Below, piece after piece: positions 57,956 through 64,000 of a stretch of DNA of 64,000 nucleotides (its first letter is position 1; every line of letters begins with the position of its first letter). The notes below the pieces were generated by a model. It saw nothing but the letters and a program-made list of their open reading frames with translations, ran no database searches and was not told where the DNA came from. Source of the stretch: Chitinophagaceae bacterium. GTDB taxonomy: Bacteria; Bacteroidota; Bacteroidia; Chitinophagales; Chitinophagaceae. The DNA lies in contig JADKJI010000023.1 of assembly GCA_016721085.1 (NCBI GenBank), positions 1 to 64,000 on the forward strand, written 5' to 3'. Both the position numbers and the translations under genes were made by a program.

Positions 57956-60781
57956 TTGAAAAATTGGATCACCCTTTTCCTGGGACTCTGTAGCTTCTTC
58001 CCTTCATTTAGCCAGTCTGCCTACTGGCAGCAGGAACTGCATTACAGGATTGATGTAACCCTAAACGATAAAGAACATAGCCTCGATGGCTTTCTAAAAC
58101 TCGACTACAAAAACCAATCTCCCGATACCCTTACTTTTATCTGGTTCCACCTTTGGCCAAACGCTTTTAAGAACGATAAGACTGCTTTTAGTGAACAATT
58201 GCTTCAAAATGGCCGGACCGATTTCTATTTCTCTCCAAAAGAAAAAAGAGGTTATATCAACCGACTTGATTTCAGGACTGAGAACAATACACTTAAAATT
58301 GCAGATCATCCGCTGTATATCGATATGGTAAAAGTCTTTCTCTTAAAACCTTTGGCACCCGGAGAGCAGACAACAATAAATACCCCATTTCACGTTCAGT
58401 TACCTTATAATTTTTCGAGAGGAGGACATAAAGGCCAATCCTATCAAATTACCCAATGGTTTCCAAAACCAGCAGTATACGATAGAGATGGATGGCATCA
58501 AATGCCCTATCTGGATCAGGGAGAATTTTATAGCGAATTCGGCAGTTTTGAAGTACAGATAACCCTTCCTTCCAATTATGTAGTAGCAGCTACTGGTGAA
58601 CTTCAAAATGAAGAAGAAAAAAAATGGTTATTGGAAAGACGAAATTTCAAAATACCTGAAATCGTAAAACCCAAAACAAATACAAAATCATTCAAGAAGC
58701 CCGATATAGAAAACCTGATAGCAATTCCTTCATCTTCTACATCTAAAACACTTATTTATAAACAAGACAATATTCATGATTTTGCCTGGTTTGCTGATAA
58801 GACATATGTTGTAGATCATGATACTATTCAGTTAGCATCTGGAAGAATCGTAGACGCTTATAATTTCTACTGGCCAAAAGATGCAAAACCATGGAGCAAA
58901 GGAGTAAGCTTTATAAAAGAAGCTATACAATTCCGTTCTCGACTTATCGGTGAATATCCATACAATTGTGCAAGCGTGGTAGAAGCCAATATGGGATTTG
59001 AAGGAGGAATGGAATACCCAACTATCACTTCCATTTCACCATCGCAGTCTGAGAGATCACTCGATGAAGTGATAGAACATGAACTGGGACATAACTGGTT
59101 CTATGGTATTCTGGCAAGCAATGAAAGGAAACATCCATGGATGGATGAAGGAATGAACAGCTATTTCGATCATCGCTATGCTGAAGCCAGATATAAAGAC
59201 AAATTATATTCCCCCAAAAGCCATTTGCCTGAAAGTTTTGAAAATATATTAGTAAATACTTTCGCTGTCACAAAGAAAGACCAACCTATTGAAACCAGCT
59301 CCGATAGCTTCTCTATCACCAATTATGGATTGACCGCATACATAAAAACAGCCAACTGGCTTGGTCAACTTGAGAAGGAAATAGGAAGGGAAAAATTTGA
59401 CGCTGCTTTTCGTGCTTACTATAATCAATGGAAATTCAAACATCCTCGGCCAGCTGACTTTTTTTATTCGATGGAAAAATCTACCGGAATGTCAGCAATT
59501 GCCATGAATGCAGATATCAATAAAAAAGGTCTTTTATCTCAGGATTCAGTAGTAAAAAAACAAGTTCGGTTCACTATTCTTCCTAATCTGGCAGAAACAA
59601 ATAAGTATCATTATATAAATATTCTTCCCGCCCCAGGACAAAATTTCTATGATGGGTTTATGCTTGGTGTTATTATACATAATTACAACTTGCCTCCTTC
59701 TCCCTTCCAGTTTTTTATAGCACCACAATATGGATTTAAAAGCAATAAAATAAATGGCATTGGTCGGTTGGGATATACATGGCGAAAAGATGGCCCAATA
59801 GAAAAAATAATTGCAAGTGTAGGTGGCGAAAAATATTCCTATCTATCAGGAATCGATAGTAATAACCAAAAAATATCAGCAGGCTTTTATAAGTTCACCC
59901 CTGCTTTGCGTTTCTATTTTAAAGAAGCGAATGCCCGAAGCAGTCGTGAGAAATGGCTGGAATGGAAAACCTATCTGATTGGGGAATCAGGATTTGATTA
60001 CAAATTAAAATCAACAGATTCTCTGTATTATCCATCACTGGGATCCACAGTGAACAGATATCTCAACCAAATAACTTATTCCATCGCAGATTACAGAGCC
60101 TTATATCCCTTCGATATACAATTACAAGCGCAACAAGCAAAAGATTTCTACAGGATAAACTTCACAGCTAATTACTTTCTGAACTATGCTTCAGGAGGTG
60201 GTGCCTCTGTAAGAGTATTTGCTGCCAAATTCGGCTATCTGGGAACCCGAACTTCTGCAAAAGAGTTTGCAACAACCAATTTTCAACCCAAACTTACTGC
60301 AGTAAGAGGCGGCGAGGATTACACTTACGGCAATTATTTCTCTGGAAGGAATGAAACCGATGGTTTCAATAGCCAACAGATAATGATGCGGGATGGGGGA
60401 CTAAAACTACGAACCGATCTGTTCCAGGGATTACAGGGAAGAAGTGAAAACTGGGTAGCCGCTATCAATCTTACAACAAGTATCCCTAGTTCCATTTTAC
60501 CAAAAGTGATTCCACTTAAACTATTTCTAGACGCTGGCTCTTATGCCGAAGCCTGGAAAAAAGATGCTAATACTCAGAAATTTTTATTCGTTGGGGGACT
60601 ACAACTTTCACTCATAAACAATATCGTGAACATTTATGCACCATTGGTGTACAGCAAAGATTTTTCAAATAATCTGAAAACCGTTCCTGAAGAAAACAAA
60701 TTCCTTCGGAAAATATCTTTCAGTATCGATATTCAACGAATCAGTATTCGCAGATTGAGCAAAAACCAACTTCCATTTTAA
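57956..60781 (+). CDS. Exported M1-family zinc metallopeptidase, copy 2, with long beta-rich C-terminal extension
   Basis: 941 residues from a TTG start at 57956 that opens a signal peptide (SFFPSFSQ). The first 520 residues are paralogous to copy 1. The zinc site is H375-E376-LG-H379 with E398 in WMDEGMNSY, and GMEYP lies at 351-355. The remaining 400 residues (from about 540) consist of alternating amphipathic strands (FYDGFMLGVIIHNYN, YGFKSNKINGIGRLGYTW, RKISFSIDIQRISIRR) and look like an outer-membrane beta-barrel or surface beta domain. The protease could thus be anchored in the outer membrane. It ends 2 bases before the next gene. Confidence 0.85.
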   Translation: MKNWITLFLGLCSFFPSFSQSAYWQQELHYRIDVTLNDKEHSLDGFLKLDYKNQSPDTLTFIWFHLWPNAFKNDKTAFSEQLLQNGRTDFYFSPKEKRGYINRLDFRTENNTLKIADHPLYIDMVKVFLLKPLAPGEQTTINTPFHVQLPYNFSRGGHKGQSYQITQWFPKPAVYDRDGWHQMPYLDQGEFYSEFGSFEVQITLPSNYVVAATGELQNEEEKKWLLERRNFKIPEIVKPKTNTKSFKKPDIENLIAIPSSSTSKTLIYKQDNIHDFAWFADKTYVVDHDTIQLASGRIVDAYNFYWPKDAKPWSKGVSFIKEAIQFRSRLIGEYPYNCASVVEANMGFEGGMEYPTITSISPSQSERSLDEVIEHELGHNWFYGILASNERKHPWMDEGMNSYFDHRYAEARYKDKLYSPKSHLPESFENILVNTFAVTKKDQPIETSSDSFSITNYGLTAYIKTANWLGQLEKEIGREKFDAAFRAYYNQWKFKHPRPADFFYSMEKSTGMSAIAMNADINKKGLLSQDSVVKKQVRFTILPNLAETNKYHYINILPAPGQNFYDGFMLGVIIHNYNLPPSPFQFFIAPQYGFKSNKINGIGRLGYTWRKDGPIEKIIASVGGEKYSYLSGIDSNNQKISAGFYKFTPALRFYFKEANARSSREKWLEWKTYLIGESGFDYKLKSTDSLYYPSLGSTVNRYLNQITYSIADYRALYPFDIQLQAQQAKDFYRINFTANYFLNYASGGGASVRVFAAKFGYLGTRTSAKEFATTNFQPKLTAVRGGEDYTYGNYFSGRNETDGFNSQQIMMRDGGLKLRTDLFQGLQGRSENWVAAINLTTSIPSSILPKVIPLKLFLDAGSYAEAWKKDANTQKFLFVGGLQLSLINNIVNIYAPLVYSKDFSNNLKTVPEENKFLRKISFSIDIQRISIRRLSKNQLPF

Positions 60782-60783
60782 TT

Positions 60784-61703
60784 ATGCATGGCAATATCCG
60801 ATACCTTAAACGGGCTGATATAGACACTGCAAAATGGGATGATTGCATTGAGAACTCCTCAAACGGACTTATTTACGGCTATTCTTATTATTTAGACATC
60901 ATGTCGCGCCATTGGGATGCCCTGTTTTGGGCGATTACGAAGCCGTGATGCCTTTAACATGGAACAGGAAGTGGACCATACATTATCTTTATCAACCGCC
61001 ATTCACAGCGAGCTTGGGTATTTTCGGAAACCATCTTAACGAAGACATCTGCAAGAATTTCATTGCATCCATCCCTCAACATTTCAAATTAGTCGAAATT
61101 GAAATGAATGCAGGGAATATATTTAACAATGGAACACAAGATATTAGCCAAAGGAATAATTATGTTTTATCACTCAATAAACCATATGCAGAAATCACAA
61201 AAGGCTATAAGGACAATGTAAAAAGAAATGTAAGAAAAGCTCAACAGTTAGAGTGCATGTACGTAAAGGAAGTGCCCATTGATAAAGTGATTCATCTCTC
61301 CAGTGAAATAATGGGTAAGATATCTAACCTGAAAGCCGACGATTACGAAAGATTCAAAAAACTTTATACATTACTTCAATCAAAAAACGCAGCTACCTCA
61401 AGAGGAGTTTATTCCCTTCAGAATGAATTAGTGGCTTCCTGTGTTTATTTTTTCTCCAACAACCGCTGCTATTACATACTTGTAGGTAATCATCCCAATG
61501 GCAAAACAATGGGTGCCTCACATTTTCTTATTGACCGCTTTATAGAAGAATTCTCCAATCAAAATTTAGTACTCGACTTCGAAGGCTCCGATCTTGGAAA
61601 CATCGCCTTCTTTTATAGCAGCTTCGGCGCTACACTGGAAACATATCCGTCGTTGAGGGTGAATAGGTTGCCTTGGTGGGTGAGAGCGCTGAGGAGAATT
61701 TGA
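60784..61703 (+). CDS. GNAT/FemAB-like acyltransferase, one frameshift
   Basis: From ATG 60784 the frame reads to WDALFW and hits a stop at 60946-60948. The next frame carries VLGDYEAVMPLTWN and continues as a clean 263-residue stretch to 61703. One missing G near 60922 (GCCCTGTT should be GCCCTGGTT) explains the break. The stitched protein is about 306 residues. Features are MPLTWNRKW near 55, LKSKNAATSRGVY, and a C-terminal block FEGSDLGNIAFFYSSFGAT typical of the FemAB/BioF2-like acetyltransferase family (Acetyltransf_6). Substrate unknown; peptidoglycan or sugar amines are candidates. Short start-stop distance to the M1 gene suggests co-transcription. Confidence 0.7.
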
Positions 61704-61751
61704 GAATTTGAAGATTTGGAAATTTGAAATGGAAATTGAAAATTGAAATTT

Positions 61752-61900
61752 GGAAATGTGAAGATGTGAAGATGTGGAAAATGAAACAGCCGAATACAAA
61801 TTAGTAAATTTGAAATTAATGTATTGACTTTATTAGTAAAAATTCCAATTTCAAATTTAAAATGTATTTGGCTGTTTCATTTCCACATCTTCACATTTCC
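61752..61900. repeat. Inverted repeat in AT-rich intergenic DNA
   Basis: The left arm (61752-61797, GGAAATGTGAAGATGTG to AACAGCCGAATAC) and the right arm (61864-61900) are near-perfect reverse complements; the left arm has an extra AAGATGTG duplication. Short runs like CAAATTTTCAAATTT follow at 61921-61955. It may terminate the convergent acyltransferase and ispD genes. Confidence 0.6.
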
Positions 61901-61954
61901 AATTTCGTTTGGCTGTTCATTCTCAAATTCTCAAATTTTCAAATTTTCAAATTC

Positions 61955-62628
61955 CTAAAGCCCCCTCTCCTCCAATATCTTCTCCGCAATAAGTATATCA
62001 ATCGGCCTTGTAATTTTGATATTCGAAGAATCGCCTTCCACCAATTGAATCTTCACTCCTAGCTTTTCCACTACACTTGCTTCGTCTGTGAATGACTCGA
62101 GATAGTCTTGTTCAAAGGCTGCTTTGATAATATCGCTATAGAAAGTCTGGGGTGTTTGAATGATGCGAACTTTATTCCGATCTACTTGCTGGTTGCCGTT
62201 TATGGTTTCAAGACGAATAGTATCAACTGCTGTTACCGCAGGAATAGCATTGCCTTTTTCAATTGCGGTATCGTAACAAGTCCTGATAAGCTCAGGAGTT
62301 ATCAAACATCTCACCCCATCGTGAACAAAAACGATGCTGTGTTGTTGAATATGGTCTAGCCCTTTCTTTACTGAATGAAATCGGGTTTCTCCACCTACTG
62401 TAATACCAATTCTGTCAGGCTCAAAAGTAGACCTGATTATTTCCAGTCCTTTTTCAACATGAGCTTCCGGTACTACGAGAATAATTTCCAAATCATTAAA
62501 CGCCTTTAAAAAGCTGTTAACGTATACCACAAAACTGGCTTGCCATCCAACTCAAGGAATTGCTTAGGAACTACAGTACCCATTCTCAATCCGGAACCAC
62601 CGGCTACTATGACTGCGTATTTTTTCAT
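61955..62628 (-). CDS. ispD: 2-C-methyl-D-erythritol 4-phosphate cytidylyltransferase (IspD), one homopolymer frameshift
   Basis: From ATG 62628, MKKYAVIVAGGSGLRMGTV gives the CTP-binding loop, followed by VPKQFLELDGKPVLWYTLTAF and a stop. The next frame continues KAFNDLEIILVVPEAH, GGETRFHSVKKGL, FVHDGVRCLI, TVDTIRLE, QTPQTF and FTDEASVVEKLG to the stop at 61955. One missing T in the TTTTT at 62508-62512 (minus strand) joins the two halves to about 225 residues, normal for IspD. The enzyme makes CDP-methylerythritol in the MEP isoprenoid pathway, which Bacteroidota generally need, so this frameshift is more likely a sequence error than a real mutation. Confidence 0.9.
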
Positions 62629-62644
62629 TCTGGAGTAAAAAGTT

Positions 62645-62927
62645 ATAAGTAATACGTCTTAGGTTTAAGGTTTAAAGTTTAAGGTTTAAAGTTGGGTAAC
62701 AGTCATTACTGGTTTCCATCACCAAACTAATTCTAACAAATAAACATACTAACAACTCACGACTCACGACTCCCGAGTAACGACTCCCGACTTGTATTTA
62801 CTTCCGGACTTTAAATTAGGTATCTCCGAAAATCAAACACCGCGGACTTAAAATTCTTACTCTCCAAAATTCAAACACCGCGGACTTCCGGACTATTATT
62901 CCAGACTTCCGGACTATTAAGCCCGAC
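62645..62927. repeat. Block of short degenerate tandem repeats
   Basis: Three repeat families in a row: GGTTTAAGGTTTAAAGTTTAAG-type units (62660-62690), ACGACTC/CCCGA units (about 62757-62790), and ATCAAACACCGCGGACTT with CTTCCGGACTATTA units (about 62805-62920). No open frame or RNA gene is visible. Such drifting micro-repeats recur between genes in some Bacteroidota genomes. Confidence 0.6.
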
Positions 62928-63296
62928 TTAATCCAAGAACTCTCTCTCAATCTCCTCCATCTGAACAATATCCCACGCCTCGCTTTCCGTAGGAGTCACA
63001 TTCATAACTTCAAGAAGTTCCAGCTTTTCAAGAATAGCTTCCACTTCAGGTTGCAGCAAGCAAATTACAAACGACGCATTGTTCTCATAAAAATGCTGTT
63101 GAACCTGTGCCAGATAAACGGCTGCAGCATCCTCCACAGTATGGATGTCTTCCATTTTCAGGACAACATTTTTAACGTCATTTTGCAACAAAGGACTTAA
63201 ACTTTTATCCAGCTCTTCTGTCATATTAGCAGCAAGAATCGCCTCTTTGATAGTTATGACATGGAATTTCTCTTTGGTATCAATTTTGACCTCCAT
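62928..63296 (-). CDS. STAS-domain protein (anti-sigma factor antagonist-like)
   Basis: 122 residues. The fold signature is strand-helix-strand with KNVVLKMEDIHTVEDAAAVYL at about 45-65; here the Ser normally phosphorylated in SpoIIAA-type proteins is at or near T53 (IHTVED). The C-terminal helix EVEAILEKLELLEVM is also typical. It probably binds a partner kinase or sigma regulator, but no partner lies in view. It is divergent from clpC across 100 bases. The phosphosite assignment is uncertain. Confidence 0.75.
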   Translation of the reverse strand: MEVKIDTKEKFHVITIKEAILAANMTEELDKSLSPLLQNDVKNVVLKMEDIHTVEDAAAVYLAQVQQHFYENNASFVICLLQPEVEAILEKLELLEVMNVTPTESEAWDIVQMEEIEREFLD

Positions 63297-63396
63297 AACA
63301 CACTTTTAGTTGTTAACAGCCGTTAATAACAATACGGTCTGTTAAGTCAAAAATATTCGTTATTATTGTATCAATCACAATTAATTACAAAAAAAA

Positions 63397-64000
63397 ATGG
63401 ACAACAATTTTTCAGCCCAGGTTAAGGAGATTATCTCCTTCAGCAGGGAAGAAGCTTTGCGGCTGGGAAATGATTTTATCGGTACGGAACATCTACTGCT
63501 GGGACTGATCCGCGAGGGTGAGAATACAGCTGTGAGGATCCTTAAGAGTTTCAATGTTGATTTGTACGAATTAAGGAAAGAAGTAGAGTTAGCCGTTAAA
63601 GACAAAACCGGTAAGAACATTGCCAACATCAACAGCTTACCCCTTACGAAACAAGCGGAGAAGGTGATCCGGGTAACGGTACTTGAAGCGAAGGCGCTGA
63701 AAAGTCCAACCGTTGAAACAGAACACCTCATGCTCTCCATCCTAAAGAATAAAGAAAACGTTGCAACCCAAATATTAAATCAATTTGATGTGGATTACGA
63801 CCTCTTCCGCAATGAATTAGGCGTTGTGAAAAGCAACGACGTTCGCAGCGAATATACAGACGAGAATGAAGACGATTTCGACGAGGAAAAGAAATTCTCC
63901 CAACAGAAATCACGCTCTGGCACAAATGCCAAAAGCAAAACACCTGTACTCGATAATTTCGGACGCGATATCACCCGCATGGCTGAAAGCGGTTCATTAG
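63397..64000 (+). CDS. clpC: ATP-dependent Clp protease ATP-binding subunit ClpC, N-terminal part, cut by window edge
   Basis: ATG 63397 opens MDNNFSAQVKEII and a double Clp N-domain (about 3-140): GNDFIGTEHLLLGLIREGE and SPTVETEHLMLSILKNKEN are the two repeat signatures. A charged linker follows (ENEDDFDEEKKF) and then the start of the first AAA domain, TPVLDNFGRDITRMA at about 185-198. No stop occurs before the window ends at 64000, so only about 201 of some 840 residues are visible. ClpC unfolds proteins for ClpP. It is divergent from the STAS gene; the shared upstream stretch is AT-rich. Confidence 0.9.
   Translation, partial: MDNNFSAQVKEIISFSREEALRLGNDFIGTEHLLLGLIREGENTAVRILKSFNVDLYELRKEVELAVKDKTGKNIANINSLPLTKQAEKVIRVTVLEAKALKSPTVETEHLMLSILKNKENVATQILNQFDVDYDLFRNELGVVKSNDVRSEYTDENEDDFDEEKKFSQQKSRSGTNAKSKTPVLDNFGRDITRMAESGSL

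Noticed and set aside
62645..62927. CRISPR array
   Set aside because: Repeat units are shorter than CRISPR repeats, degenerate and without regular spacers; no cas genes are present.

Overview
The window looks like a chromosomal segment of a Bacteroidota bacterium, most likely a Chitinophagales/Chitinophagaceae member. This rests on gene content: 7TMR-DISM/LytTR two-component genes, DUF4421-like and Gfo/Idh/MocA proteins, GH109 and GH20 enzymes, and a Bacteroidetes-type mob region. There are no rRNAs, CRISPR arrays or classical insertion sequences.

Region 1 (1 to about 15.5 kb) is an accessory, mobilizable island. It carries a divergent gene cut by the left edge; an Avs-like STAND NTPase with a Cap4-type nuclease domain, followed by an HNH-like gene and an unrecognised protein with a PD-(D/E)xK motif; a mobilization module (oriT-like hairpin, MobC-like gene, MobB-type relaxase, truncated coupling-protein gene); a second STAND NTPase with an Mrr-like nuclease domain; and a trypsin-like protease on the opposite strand. 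Almost every gene here is broken by small indels, yet the coding signal continues in another frame. I reconstructed genes by stitching frames. The island meets the core chromosome at tRNA-Asp-derived sequence that flanks a GIY-YIG gene.

Region 2 (16 to 30 kb) is core-like: a small exported protein, a LytTR response regulator with its 7TM histidine kinase, a dihaem cytochrome c, several outer-membrane or exported proteins (a PagL-like deacylase, a DUF4421-like protein, a Tyr/Gly-rich protein), and an MscS-type channel.

Region 3 (30.4 to 43.5 kb) is the most striking intact locus. An exported papain-like protease is followed by four tandem paralogues, each with signal peptide, TPRs, an Ig-like domain and a caspase domain. 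A fifth exported caspase-like protein lies convergent to them; it carries a Ca-binding-like motif and an altered active-site motif. A TPR membrane protein and a small lipoprotein follow.

Region 4 (43.6 to 51.7 kb) is a co-directional export-tagged cluster: Gfo/Idh/MocA oxidoreductase, ApbE, an alpha/beta hydrolase, a GH109-type enzyme, an amidohydrolase and a GH20 hexosaminidase. It suggests extracytoplasmic processing of amino-sugar glycans.

Region 5 (52 to 64 kb) holds an L,D-transpeptidase-like protein, an oxidoreductase and sugar transferase pair, a REP-associated transposase with palindromes on both sides, two M1 metallopeptidases, a FemAB-like acyltransferase, ispD, a STAS protein and the start of clpC.

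About ten single-base frameshifts also occur in the otherwise intact core, almost all at short homopolymers and one inside ispD, which should be essential. Part of the frameshifting is therefore probably consensus error rather than biology.
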